Source: Hydrogenophaga sp. BPS33 (lineage in GTDB: Bacteria > Pseudomonadota > Gammaproteobacteria > Burkholderiales > Burkholderiaceae_C). From it: a stretch of 64,000 nucleotides of DNA. A model generated the notes under the pieces. It worked only from the letters and a program-made list of their open reading frames with translations, was not told the DNA's origin and did no database searches. The position numbers and the translations under genes were made by a program. This document shows, one piece after another, positions 8,975-18,026 of this stretch. The stretch covers positions 6,129,501-6,193,500 of the forward strand of contig NZ_CP044549.1 in assembly GCF_009859475.1 (NCBI RefSeq), written 5' to 3'. Position 1 is the stretch's first letter. The number at the start of each line of letters is the position of its first letter.

Positions 8975-9448
8975 ATGAGCACCCCGAAACGCCCTCTTTT
9001 CTGCGCTTTGACCGTCAGCGCCTTGCTGCTGACGCCCATGAGCAGCATGGGAGAAAGCGCGTTGACAACCCAAGGCTCCGCCAGCGCTTCGCTGCAGTTG
9101 CGCATCATCATTCCGCCCGTCATGCGCGTGATGGAGAACAGCCACCCGCAGTTGCTTGACACCTCCGTCGGCGGCGAAGCCAGTGCCGAGCAGCGCCTCG
9201 TGGTGCAGTCCAACATGAAGCGAGGCTTCTGCGTTTCATTGCGCCGCGCCGCGCCCCAACTCGGCGCGTGGGACCTGCAGACCACGCCGCAAAGCGGTGT
9301 CCAACTGAGTGCATTGCCCGATGGCTACCGCGTCTGCGGCACCCGCCCGGGGCACTACACCCTGGTGCTCCAACACCGCTTCGCCATCAGCGAGCGCCAC
9401 ATCGAGGCACTGCGCTGGCCGGTGCAGACCGACATTTCCGCCATTTGA
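8975..9448 (+). CDS. Secreted pilin-like protein, last gene of the cluster
   Basis: 157 residues with an N-terminal signal peptide (ALTVSALLLTPMSSMGESA). The mature start (GSASASLQLRIIIPPVMRVM) resembles that of the 4374 protein (GTANARLNLRVIVPGF), so the two are probably distant paralogues at the ends of the cluster. It has two cysteines (GFCVSL and RVCGTR). It has no obvious C-terminal donor strand of the kind seen in the first two proteins. It lies 67 bp after the barrel gene with a purine-rich GGGG stretch before the ATG. The function is unknown; a terminating or anchoring subunit is one possibility. Confidence 0.6.
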   Translation: MSTPKRPLFCALTVSALLLTPMSSMGESALTTQGSASASLQLRIIIPPVMRVMENSHPQLLDTSVGGEASAEQRLVVQSNMKRGFCVSLRRAAPQLGAWDLQTTPQSGVQLSALPDGYRVCGTRPGHYTLVLQHRFAISERHIEALRWPVQTDISAI

Positions 9449-9628
9449 GCGGGCGCCGCGTGGTCGGGGGTCCACGGAATCGGGTTTCGGGATGTAAACC
9501 TCCCTCGCGCTTTCACGCGCCGCATCGCGGCGACTCATGTTGCAGTGCGCCATTTTGTTTTGCACTTAACAGCGCGAGCGCGTGCATGAAAACCATCTTG
9601 CCGTCCTACACGACAACGGCTTCTTGTC

Positions 9629-10051
9629 CTACGCACCGGGCGTGATGCCGTTGCGCTGCCACACGCGGCGGATGGTGGTGGCGCTCACGCCCAGATGCGC
9701 GGCCAGGCTGCGGGTGCTCCATGGCGTGTCGGGCGCCGGTGGGTTGTGCAGCGTGGTGCGCACGATGTGAGCCTCCAGCGCTGTCGTGAGGCTCGGTGTG
9801 CGCCCTGCGCGCGGCGCGTCGTGCAACAAGGCCTCCACGCCACGCTCCATGAACCGCCGTCGCCATAGGGCGACTTGCCGGCGGTCCAGCCGCACTTCCA
9901 CGGCGATCTCCGTGTTCTGCCAACCTTGCGCAGCCAGCAGGATGACGCGCGCACGCTGCTGTACGCGGGCCTCCACCCGCCGGCCCTTGGAGAGCGTGCG
10001 CAAGGCACGCTCGGTTTTCACATCCAGTTCGATCGCTTCTGCCACTCGCAT
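9629..10051 (-). pseudogene. Truncated IS630-type transposase (N-terminal helix-turn-helix part only)
   Basis: 140 residues carry the tandem helix-turn-helix DNA-binding region typical of IS630-family transposases (ARVQQRARVILLAAQGW, TEIAVEVRLDRRQVALWRRRF, then TRSLAAHLGVSATTIRRVWQ). The catalytic DDE domain, which should follow for about 200 residues, is absent: a stop occurs right after WQRNGITPGA and no transposase-like continuation is visible in other frames. It lies between the pilin-like cluster and the exopolysaccharide operon, so it marks an old insertion point. A free-standing DNA-binding protein is possible but less likely. Confidence 0.7.
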
Positions 10052-10131
10052 GGTCTTGTCCTCCGCAGGAATGCGAGTCTGTCAGAAATTTTAAGTTCTA
10101 TCAATTAAAGCGCACACGAAACGCGTGCCCC

Positions 10132-10159
10132 ACGCAACGCACAAAAGAGCGCGTTGCGT
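10132..10159. repeat. Inverted repeat upstream of the exopolysaccharide operon
   Basis: Perfect 9-bp arms (ACGCAACGC / GCGTTGCGT) separated by 10 bases, in the 292-bp gap (10052-10343) between the transposase remnant and the first exopolysaccharide gene. It could be an operator or a hairpin in the operon leader. Nothing else recognisable is seen in this gap. Confidence 0.4.
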
Positions 10160-10343
10160 TTCGATGCATTTGGCGCGCAGGAACTCAAAGCTCGTTACAT
10201 CAACGTCATGTGGCTGGCCTAAAAAGAAAAGGCGGAAGCGTTCTGCGTACCGCGCATTTCCAACGAGACAGGGAGTTTCACCATGACGTGTTTCAGACAC
10301 TCGCCATTTCCGCGTCCCTTGCATGTGCATTTCATGCACCGCC

Positions 10344-11957
10344 ATGGGGCCCGACCAACAAGCTTTCTTCGCGAGCGCTGACATGGACCGCGCGCGCAGT
10401 CCCCGCATCGAGCGGCAAGCCTCCGCCGAGAGCAGCGCGGGCAGCGTCGTCCCGCTCTACAACGAACACGACCTCGCCCGCCAGTTGGCGCCCTGGGGCG
10501 ACATCGCGCACCGCCAGCAACGCGCGCAGGCCGTGCTGGTGCTCACCGATCTGTGCGTGCTCGCATTCTGCTTCGTCGCGGGCCGTCTGCCCGCGTGGTG
10601 GCGCGGCGAAGCGAGCCTGCCCGAAGCCATGAACGTGTGGTGGACCGCCAATGGCCACCTGCGGCTCACGCTCTTCGCGGCCATCGCGATGGCCATGGTG
10701 ACCTGGATGTGGACCGTGCAAGGCCACTACTCGGCGCACCGCCGCAAGCCTTGGTGGGATGAGACCCGCCAGCTGATCCAGGTGATCGTGCTCGCGGCCT
10801 TGCTCGACGCGATGGTGATCTACCTCGCCAAGTGGCCGCTCTCGCGCTTGTGGACCGGCGCCACCTGGGGCCTTGTGCTGGTCTGCCTGCCGCTGGCGCG
10901 CATGGCCATGCGCGCTTACCTGCTGCGCACCGGCCTGCTCATACAACCCTATGTGCTGATCGGCCGCCCCGACGACGTCGAGAAAGCCGCGGCTGCGCTG
11001 GCCAGCGAGCCGCTCATGGGCTACAAGCCGGTGGCCGTCGTCTGCCCCGAGCCCGGCGCGCGCCTGGTCCACCTCGGTGGTGACCAGGTCGCCGCGCCGA
11101 CCGCGCTCACACCCAAGGTGCGCGCCTTTCTCGGCAAGCCAGGTCCGCACCAGCTCGTGGGCGTGCTCGGCGTTCACGACAACCACTGGCTGCGCGAACT
11201 CGCACAGGAAATCATGCTCACGCGCGACGACTTGGTGATCGTGCCGGCGCTGGGCGACCTGCCCATCTACGGCATGGAGGTCTCGCACTTCTTCAGCCAC
11301 AACGTGCTGCTGCTGCGCGCCCGCAACAACCTCAACCGCCGTGGTCCGCAGGTGCTCAAGCGCGCGCTCGACATCCTCGGCGCCTCGCTGCTGCTGGCGC
11401 TCTTGGCACCGCTGTTCGCCTGGGTCGCGTGGCGCATCAAACAGGACGACGCCGGCCCCGTGTTCTTCGTGCAGAAGCGCGTGGGCGCCGATGGCCAGCT
11501 GTTCGACTTCATCAAGTTCCGCAGCATGGTGATGGACGCCGATGGCGCGCTGGAGCGCTGGAAGACCGAGAACGAACAGCTCTATGTGCAATACCTGGCG
11601 AGCAACTTCAAGCTCGCGAAAGACCCGCGCGTCACCCCCATCGGCCGTCTGATCCGGCGCACCAGCATCGACGAGCTGCCGCAGCTCTTCAACGTGTTGC
11701 GCGGCGACATGAGCCTGGTCGGCCCGCGCCCGCTGCTCGCGCGCGAGCTCGGCGAATACGGCCGCAGCATCGCCGCCTACGGCAAGGCGCGCCCCGGCAT
11801 CACCGGCCTGTGGCAGATCAGCGGGCGCAGCAGCAGCACCTTCCAGCACCGCATCAACATGGACCTCTGGTACGTGCGCAACTGGTCGCTCTGGTACGAC
11901 CTGGTGATCATGCTGCGCACCGTGCGTGTGGTGCTCAAGCAAGAGGGGGCCTGCTGA
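10344..11957 (+). CDS. Polyprenyl-phosphate hexose-1-phosphate transferase (WbaP/WcaJ type)
   Basis: About 537 residues. It starts exopolysaccharide repeat-unit synthesis by moving a hexose-1-phosphate from a nucleotide sugar to undecaprenyl phosphate at the inner membrane. The N-terminal half has several membrane helices and a cytosolic Rossmann-like domain ([14 protein letters not shown]). The C-terminal catalytic part has the standard signatures [47 protein letters not shown] and the [10 protein letters not shown] loop. The start is uncertain: ATGs at 10323, 10344 and 10383 are in frame and none has a strong ribosome site. It is the first gene of the operon. The sugar transferred (glucose or galactose) cannot be read from sequence. 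Confidence 0.9.
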   Translation: MGPDQQAFFASADMDRARSPRIERQASAESSAGSVVPLYNEHDLARQLAPWGDIAHRQQRAQAVLVLTDLCVLAFCFVAGRLPAWWRGEASLPEAMNVWWTANGHLRLTLFAAIAMAMVTWMWTVQGHYSAHRRKPWWDETRQLIQVIVLAALLDAMVIYLAKWPLSRLWTGATWGLVLVCLPLARMAMRAYLLRTGLLIQPYVLIGRPDDVEKAAAALASEPLMGYKPVAVVCPEPGARLVHLGGDQVAAPTALTPKVRAFLGKPGPHQLVGVLGVHDNHWLRELAQEIMLTRDDLVIVPALGDLPIYGMEVSHFFSHNVLLLRARNNLNRRGPQVLKRALDILGASLLLALLAPLFAWVAWRIKQDDAGPVFFVQKRVGADGQLFDFIKFRSMVMDADGALERWKTENEQLYVQYLASNFKLAKDPRVTPIGRLIRRTSIDELPQLFNVLRGDMSLVGPRPLLARELGEYGRSIAAYGKARPGITGLWQISGRSSSTFQHRINMDLWYVRNWSLWYDLVIMLRTVRVVLKQEGAC

Positions 11958-11989
11958 TGCGAACCGATTTCTTTCCACCGGGGTCCTCC

Positions 11990-12991
11990 ATGAACACACC
12001 AGACACCATCTACGTCGCGGGCCACCGCGGCATGGTCGGGTCGGCCATCGTGCGCCAGCTGCGCGCCGCCGGCCACCCTGAGCGCAACATCGTCACGCGC
12101 ACGCACGCCGAGCTCAACCTGACCGACCAGGCCGCCGTGCGCGCCTTCTTCGCGCAGACGAAGCCGCAGCAGGTGTACCTCGCCGCGGCCAAGGTCGGGG
12201 GCATCCACGCCAACAGCGTGTTCCCCGCCGACTTCATCTACCAGAACCTCATGATCGCGGCCAACGTGATCGAGGCCGCCTTCTGCAGCGGCGTTCAGAA
12301 GCTGCTGTTCCTGGGTTCGAGCTGCATCTATCCCAAGCTCGCCGACCAGCCCATGAGCGAGGACGCGCTGCTCACCGGGCCGCTGGAAGCCACCAACGAG
12401 CCCTATGCCATCGCCAAGATCGCCGGCATCAAGCTGTGCGAGAGCTACAACCGCCAGTTCGGCGCGAGCCATGGCGTGGACTACCGCTGCGTCATGCCCA
12501 CCAACCTCTACGGACCGGGCGACAACTACCACCCGGAGAACAGCCACGTCATCCCCGCGCTGGTCCGGCGCTTCCACGCCGCGAAGGAAGCCGACGCGCC
12601 CGAGGTCATCATCTGGGGCAGCGGCAAGCCCATGCGCGAGTTCCTGTACGTCGACGACATGGCCGCGGCCAGCGTGCACGTGATGAACCTGCCCAAGGCG
12701 GTCTACGAGCAGCACACGCAGCCCATGCTCAGCCACATCAACGTGGGCTCGGGTTCGGACATGACCATCGCCGAACTGGCCCACAGCATCGCGGCCATCA
12801 CCGGCTACACGGGCGAGATCCGCTTCGACGCCAGCAAGCCCGATGGCACGCCACGCAAGCTCATGGACAGCGCCCGCCTGCACCGCCTGGGCTGGCGCGC
12901 CAAGGTCGACCTGCCGCAGGGCCTGGAGATGACCTACCAAGACTTCCTGAAGCACACCGCTTCCGCCCCCACCCTCGTTGCCACGCCATGA
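11990..12991 (+). CDS. fcl: GDP-L-fucose synthase
   Basis: 333 residues. It converts GDP-4-keto-6-deoxymannose to GDP-L-fucose (epimerase plus NADPH reductase). An extended short-chain dehydrogenase fold is visible: nucleotide motif GHRGMVGSA near residue 10, SSCIYPK, and the catalytic Tyr-Lys in [10 protein letters not shown]. An alternative start at 11957 would be coupled to the previous stop (TGATG), but the family normally begins close to the GHRG motif, which favours 11990. The stop overlaps the gmd start (ATGA). The order is fcl then gmd, the reverse of that in E. coli colanic acid clusters. Confidence 0.95.
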   Translation: MNTPDTIYVAGHRGMVGSAIVRQLRAAGHPERNIVTRTHAELNLTDQAAVRAFFAQTKPQQVYLAAAKVGGIHANSVFPADFIYQNLMIAANVIEAAFCSGVQKLLFLGSSCIYPKLADQPMSEDALLTGPLEATNEPYAIAKIAGIKLCESYNRQFGASHGVDYRCVMPTNLYGPGDNYHPENSHVIPALVRRFHAAKEADAPEVIIWGSGKPMREFLYVDDMAAASVHVMNLPKAVYEQHTQPMLSHINVGSGSDMTIAELAHSIAAITGYTGEIRFDASKPDGTPRKLMDSARLHRLGWRAKVDLPQGLEMTYQDFLKHTASAPTLVATP

Positions 12992-14139
12992 CCACCAATC
13001 CCCCCATCCTCCCCTCCAACGGCAAGGTTGCCCTCATCACCGGCGTGACCGGGCAGGACGGCTCCTACCTGGCCGAACTGCTGCTCGAAAAGGGCTACAC
13101 GGTGCACGGCATCAAGCGCCGCAGCAGCCAGTTCAACACCCAGCGCGTGGACCACATCTACCAGGACCCGCACATCGACAACGCGCGCTTCCACCTGCAC
13201 TACGGCGACCTCAGCGACACCAGCAACCTGATCCGCATCGTGCAGGAAACCCAGCCCGACGAGATCTACAACCTGGGCGCGCAAAGCCATGTGGCGGTGA
13301 GCTTCGAGAGCCCCGAGTACACCGCCGACGTGGACGGCATGGGCACGCTGCGCCTGCTCGAAGCCATCCGCATCCTCGGGCTGGAGAAGAAGACGCGCTT
13401 TTACCAAGCGAGCACGTCCGAGCTCTACGGCCTGGTGCAGGAAATTCCGCAGAAGGAAAGCACGCCGTTCTACCCGCGCAGCCCCTACGCCGTGGCCAAG
13501 CTCTACGCCTACTGGATCGTGGTGAACTACCGCGAGGCCTACGGTATGTATGCCTGCAACGGCATCCTGTTCAACCACGAATCGCCGCGCCGCGGTGAAA
13601 CCTTCGTCACGCGCAAGATCACGCGCGGCCTGGCCAACATCGCCCAGGGGCTGGAGCACTGCCTCTACATGGGCAACATGGACGCGCTGCGCGACTGGGG
13701 CCACGCCAAGGACTACGTGCGCATGCAGTGGATGATGCTGCAGCAGGCGCAGGCGGAGGACTTCGTCATCGCCACCGGCGTGCAGTACAGCGTGCGCCAG
13801 TTCATCGAGATGACGGCCAAGGAGCTGGGCATCACGCTTCGCTTCGAAGGCCAGGGCGTGAACGAACGCGCCGTCGTGCAGGCCATCGAAGGCGACAAGG
13901 CCCCGGCACTCAAACCCGGTCAGGTGGTGGTGCAGGTGGACCCGCGCTACTTCCGCCCCACCGAAGTGGAAACGCTGCTGGGCGACCCGGCCAAGGCCAA
14001 GGAGCGCCTGGGCTGGGTGCCGCAGATCGCGCTGCAGGAAATGGTGACCGAGATGGTCGCCTCGGACCTGACCGACGCCCAACGCCACGCCCTGCTCAAG
14101 CACCACGGCTACGAAGTGCCGGTGACCAGCGAACACTGA
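12988..14139 (+). CDS. gmd: GDP-mannose 4,6-dehydratase
   Basis: 383 residues. It makes GDP-4-keto-6-deoxymannose, the substrate of the GDP-fucose synthase encoded just upstream. Family signatures are clear: [19 protein letters not shown] at the nucleotide-binding end, [14 protein letters not shown], the Thr-Ser-Glu active-site stretch STSELYG, the Tyr-Lys pair in [12 protein letters not shown], and [16 protein letters not shown]. It starts inside the fcl stop (ATGA). No mannose-1-phosphate guanylyltransferase is present in this window, so GDP-mannose must come from a gene elsewhere. Confidence 0.96.
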   Translation: MTTNPPILPSNGKVALITGVTGQDGSYLAELLLEKGYTVHGIKRRSSQFNTQRVDHIYQDPHIDNARFHLHYGDLSDTSNLIRIVQETQPDEIYNLGAQSHVAVSFESPEYTADVDGMGTLRLLEAIRILGLEKKTRFYQASTSELYGLVQEIPQKESTPFYPRSPYAVAKLYAYWIVVNYREAYGMYACNGILFNHESPRRGETFVTRKITRGLANIAQGLEHCLYMGNMDALRDWGHAKDYVRMQWMMLQQAQAEDFVIATGVQYSVRQFIEMTAKELGITLRFEGQGVNERAVVQAIEGDKAPALKPGQVVVQVDPRYFRPTEVETLLGDPAKAKERLGWVPQIALQEMVTEMVASDLTDAQRHALLKHHGYEVPVTSEH

Positions 14140-14146
14140 AAACGCC

Positions 14147-15475
14147 ATGTCCACCGCAGCCCCCTTGAGCACACCCACCGCCCTCGGCCGCCGTTCGGCC
14201 ATCGCGCGGCGCATCGCCTCGGGCGCGGGCGCATACGGCTACGCGCAGGCGGTGAGCATCGGCACGCAGTTGGTCGCGCTGCCGCTGTTCCTGCTGCATT
14301 GGGACATGGCCACCTACGGCACCTGGCTGGCGCTCACCGCTCTGCCGTTCTACCTGTCGCTGGCCGACGCCGGCATCTCCACCGCGTCGAGCAACCAGAT
14401 GATCGGCCTGATCGCGCAAGGCCAGAAGGCGCGCGCGGGCGAGGTGTTCCAGAGCGCCGTGGCCTTCCTGCTCTCGGTCGCGCTGCTGGTGCTGCTCGTT
14501 GTCGCGACCGTGCTGTGGCTGCTGCCCGCCGGCCTACTGCAGGTGGCGCACTGGAAGCCGGTGCTCATGCTGCTGTCGGTGAGCGTGGTTCTCGGGCTGT
14601 TCTGCAGCCTGGCCGAGGTGGTGTACAAGGCCACCGGCGGCTACGCGGCGGGCACCTACCTGGTCACCACCGGCCGTCTCGTGGAGTGGGCCGGCGGCCT
14701 CACCGGCCTGGTGCTCACGCGCAGCTTTCTCGGTGTGGCCACGGCCGCGCTGATCGCGCGCGCCGGCTATACGGTGCTGAGCATCGGCCTGAGCCAGCGC
14801 CGCACCGACTTCTTGCGCTGGGGCGTGCGGCACGCCAACGTGGCCGACGTGCGCCACGCCGCCAAGCCCGGCTTGCTGTTTCTCTCGCTCTCTCTCACCA
14901 ACGCGCTGAGCCTGCAAGGCTTCACCTTGCTCGTGGCGGCCACGCTCGGGCCGGCGGCCACCGCCGTGTTCAACACCTACCGCACCGTCGCGCGCATCGT
15001 GGTGCAGGTCACCAACGCGCTGAGCAACCCACTGTGGCCCGAACTCACTGCGCTCAAGGGCCAGAACGACGAAGGTGCGTTCTGGAAGCTCTACCGCCGC
15101 GCCAACCGCCTCGGCCTGCTCATCGCCATTGCCGGCGCGCTGCTGGTGTACCTGGTCGCGCCCGCGCTGCTGGAGGTCTGGACGCACGGCCAGATTCCCT
15201 TCACGCCCATCAGCATGGCGCTGTTCCTGCTCTACGCCGCCGTGTGCTCGGCCACGCAGGTGCCGCGCGTGGTGCTCATGTCCATCAACCGCCATGCCGG
15301 CCTGGCCTGGCAGAGCCTGCTGGCTGCCGTGGCCGCACTCGGCGTGGCGTGGCTGGCCTGGCGCGTGGCGGGCATGACCGGTGTGGTGGCGGCCATGGTG
15401 CTGGGCGAGGCCCTGGTGTGGTTCACCGCCACGCGCTCGGTGCGCCACCTGCACAAGGCCAAGGAGTCCGCATGA
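14147..15475 (+). CDS. Wzx-type oligosaccharide flippase
   Basis: 442 residues with about 12 hydrophobic membrane segments spread over the whole length, opening with a polysaccharide-transporter (PST/MATE-like) N-terminus (GAYGYAQAVSIGTQLVALPLFL). It should move the lipid-linked repeat unit across the inner membrane. It starts seven bases after gmd and overlaps the next gene by four bases. The sequence does not name the sugar. Its position between precursor enzymes and the polymerase fits a Wzx/Wzy-dependent pathway. Confidence 0.87.
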   Translation: MSTAAPLSTPTALGRRSAIARRIASGAGAYGYAQAVSIGTQLVALPLFLLHWDMATYGTWLALTALPFYLSLADAGISTASSNQMIGLIAQGQKARAGEVFQSAVAFLLSVALLVLLVVATVLWLLPAGLLQVAHWKPVLMLLSVSVVLGLFCSLAEVVYKATGGYAAGTYLVTTGRLVEWAGGLTGLVLTRSFLGVATAALIARAGYTVLSIGLSQRRTDFLRWGVRHANVADVRHAAKPGLLFLSLSLTNALSLQGFTLLVAATLGPAATAVFNTYRTVARIVVQVTNALSNPLWPELTALKGQNDEGAFWKLYRRANRLGLLIAIAGALLVYLVAPALLEVWTHGQIPFTPISMALFLLYAAVCSATQVPRVVLMSINRHAGLAWQSLLAAVAALGVAWLAWRVAGMTGVVAAMVLGEALVWFTATRSVRHLHKAKESA

Positions 15476-17070
15476 TCATCGACCTGAACACCGCACCGGC
15501 ACCCGAAGAGGCGCACGACGTCGTCATCGTCGGCGGCGGCACGGTGGCGCTGCTGCTGGCCGTGCTGCTGGAGCGCCGGGGCCAGCGCGTGCTGGTGCTG
15601 GAGAGCGGCGGCGGCGGCTTCGAGACGCCCGCGCAAGCGCTCAACGAAGCCCACGTGGTCGGCCGCGCGCACACCGGCATCTCGATCGCGCGCGGGCGCG
15701 CCCTGGGCGGCACCTCCAACCTCTGGGGTGGGCAGCTCACGCTGTTCGTGCCGTCCGACTTCGAGGCCCGCGCGGGCGTGTCCGACGCGCCCTGGCCCAT
15801 CGGCTACGAAGACCTGCTGCCCTGGTACGAAGCCGTGGCACAGGAACTGCGCCTGGCCGATGCGCTGGACGAACACACGCCCCAGGCGCGCAAGCTCTTC
15901 GGCGACCGCTACCCCGACATTCCGGGCTTCACGCTGTTCCTCACGCGCTGGCTCAAGGAACCGGCGATGGCGCGCTACTTCCACGAGCGCCTGCAGAACG
16001 CACCCCAGCTCACCGTGCTGCTGCACGCCCACGTCACGGGCCTGAACCTCTCGCCCGATGGTGAACGCGTGACGGCGGTGCGCGTGGCGCGCGCGGACGG
16101 CACATCCGTGGCCCTGGCCGGCGAACGCTTCGTGCTCGCCAACGGCACGATCGAGATCGCCCGCCTGCTGCTGGCCAGCGCGCGCGAACAGGCGCAAGCG
16201 CCGTGGGCCCGCAACCCGTGGGTGGGCGCGGGCTTCCAGGACCACCTCGAACTGCGCGGCGGCAAGGTGCACCTGCTGGACAAGCCGCGCTTCCTGCGCA
16301 CCTTCCAGAACATCGTGCTCGGCGGCCACAAATACCAGCCCAAGCTGCGCCTGAACGTGGGCGGTGGCGGTGCGGCCACCATGGCCCATCCGGCGCTCAA
16401 CGTCACCGGCTACTTCGCGTTCGAGTCCAACATCGCCGAACACCTGCAGCACCTGAAGGTGATGGCCAAGTCGCTGCTGCGCGGCGGGCTGCCCCAGCAA
16501 GGCCTGGGCGAGCTGCTGCGCCACGTGCGCGGCATGGGCAGCGCCTGGTTTCCCATGGTGGTGCAGTACCTTCGGCACCACCGCATCTACAACCCCGCCG
16601 ACCGCGGCGTGTGGCTGGTCATGCACGCCGAGCAGGTGCCGCGCGACGACAGCCGCATCACGCTCGACCCCGATCACACCGACCGCTTCGGCGTGCCCCT
16701 GGCCGTGCTGGACTGGCGCATCGGCGGCCAACCCGAACTGCGCGCCATGGCCGCCTTTGTGCGCCGCATGCGCGACAGCCTGCAGGCCTCGGGCCTGGCG
16801 CGCGTGGAGATCGACGCGCTGCTCGACGGCGAAGACGCGCAGGCGCTGGAGCAGGCCACCGACACCTACCACCAGTGCGGCGGCGCGCGCATGGGCCACC
16901 ACGCGGGCGACGGCGTGGTCGACCGCGATCTGCGCGTCTTCGGCACGCGCAACCTGTACGTGGCCGGCGCGGCGGTGTTCCGCACGTCCAGCTACGCCAA
17001 CCCCACGTTCACGGCCATGGCGCTCACCGCCCGGCTGGCCGAGCACCTGCGCCAGGAGGCTTCGACATGA
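15472..17070 (+). CDS. GMC-type FAD-dependent oxidoreductase in the exopolysaccharide operon
   Basis: 532 residues. The N-terminal Rossmann motif (VVIVGGGTVALLLAVLLE) and GGTSNLWGGQ loop bind FAD. The C-terminal GMC oxidoreductase signature is also visible (HQCGGARMG, then LYVAGAAVFRTSSYANPTFT). Such enzymes oxidise alcohols or sugars. The operon position suggests modification of a sugar precursor or of the glycan, perhaps together with the aldo/keto reductase encoded next (the starts and stops overlap by ATGA). No signal peptide is seen, so it is probably cytosolic. The substrate is unknown. Confidence 0.85.
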   Translation: MIIDLNTAPAPEEAHDVVIVGGGTVALLLAVLLERRGQRVLVLESGGGGFETPAQALNEAHVVGRAHTGISIARGRALGGTSNLWGGQLTLFVPSDFEARAGVSDAPWPIGYEDLLPWYEAVAQELRLADALDEHTPQARKLFGDRYPDIPGFTLFLTRWLKEPAMARYFHERLQNAPQLTVLLHAHVTGLNLSPDGERVTAVRVARADGTSVALAGERFVLANGTIEIARLLLASAREQAQAPWARNPWVGAGFQDHLELRGGKVHLLDKPRFLRTFQNIVLGGHKYQPKLRLNVGGGGAATMAHPALNVTGYFAFESNIAEHLQHLKVMAKSLLRGGLPQQGLGELLRHVRGMGSAWFPMVVQYLRHHRIYNPADRGVWLVMHAEQVPRDDSRITLDPDHTDRFGVPLAVLDWRIGGQPELRAMAAFVRRMRDSLQASGLARVEIDALLDGEDAQALEQATDTYHQCGGARMGHHAGDGVVDRDLRVFGTRNLYVAGAAVFRTSSYANPTFTAMALTARLAEHLRQEAST

Positions 17071-18026
17071 CCACACTCGCGATGAACACGTTCTCGCCCG
17101 ACCTGCTTGCCAGCCGGCTCGGCTTCGGCTGCGGCCGCCTCAAGGGCGGTGGCGACAAGGCCACCTCGCTGCGCCTCGTGCACGCCGCGCTGGATCTGGG
17201 CATCCGCTACTTCGACACCGCGCCACCCTACGGCCTGGGCACCTCCGAAGCCGTGCTGGGCGATGCGCTCAAAGGACGGCAGGAGCCCGTGCTGGTTGCC
17301 ACCAAGGTCGGGCTGGCGCGCCCGGCCTCGCCCGGCCTGCTGCAGAAGGCGCGCGCCGTGGTCAAGCCGCTGGCGCGCTGCATTCCCGGCCTGCGCCAGG
17401 CGGTGCTCAAGGGCATGGCGCGGCACGCAGCGCCCAGCAATCTCGACGCCGCCTTCGTCGCCCAGTCGTTCGCGACCAGCCTGCAGCAACTGCAGCGCGA
17501 TCGCGTGGACCTGGTGCTGCTGCACGAAGCCCGCAGCCAGCACCCGCTCGATCCCTTGCAGGCGCTGTTCGAACGCGCCATCGACCAGGGCCGGCTCGGT
17601 GCCTACGGCAGCTCCACCGGCGAGCCGCTGTACCAGTTGGTGCGCTTCGGCTCGGTGCTGCAATACCGCTGCCCGCCGCCGGACGCCACCTGGACCACGG
17701 TCGACCCGTCCGACGTGCTGCACGGCGCCTTGCGCTTCACCGCGCCCGCGATCCGGCAGGCCATGGCGCTCGACAGCCGCCTCACCGACCAGCTCACCAG
17801 CCTGTTGCCGCGCGGCACCGAGCCAGCGAGCGCGAGCGGTTCGCTGGCCCTGGCCTATGCGCTGTCGCGCTTCGACAGCCGCGTGCTGCTCTCCACCAAC
17901 GATCCGCGCCGCCTGGTCAGCACCGTCGAACAGTTGCGGCACATCACGGCTTCGCCCGGCTGGCGGCCCGCGATGCTGAACCTGCACGCCGCCTTCGCGC
18001 CCACAGGTGCCCCATGCGAACCCTGA
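17067..18026 (+). CDS. Aldo/keto reductase
   Basis: 319 residues. The catalytic tetrad of the superfamily is recognisable: Asp and Tyr in YFDTAPPYG, Lys in ATKVGL, and His in DLVLLHEA. The barrel ends with a nucleotide-binding region (LAYALSRFDSRVLLST). It overlaps the GMC oxidoreductase gene by four bases and the polymerase gene by 13 bases, so it is translationally coupled to both. A paired oxidation and reduction could invert a sugar stereocentre (inference only). The substrate is unknown. Confidence 0.86.
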   Translation: MTTLAMNTFSPDLLASRLGFGCGRLKGGGDKATSLRLVHAALDLGIRYFDTAPPYGLGTSEAVLGDALKGRQEPVLVATKVGLARPASPGLLQKARAVVKPLARCIPGLRQAVLKGMARHAAPSNLDAAFVAQSFATSLQQLQRDRVDLVLLHEARSQHPLDPLQALFERAIDQGRLGAYGSSTGEPLYQLVRFGSVLQYRCPPPDATWTTVDPSDVLHGALRFTAPAIRQAMALDSRLTDQLTSLLPRGTEPASASGSLALAYALSRFDSRVLLSTNDPRRLVSTVEQLRHITASPGWRPAMLNLHAAFAPTGAPCEP

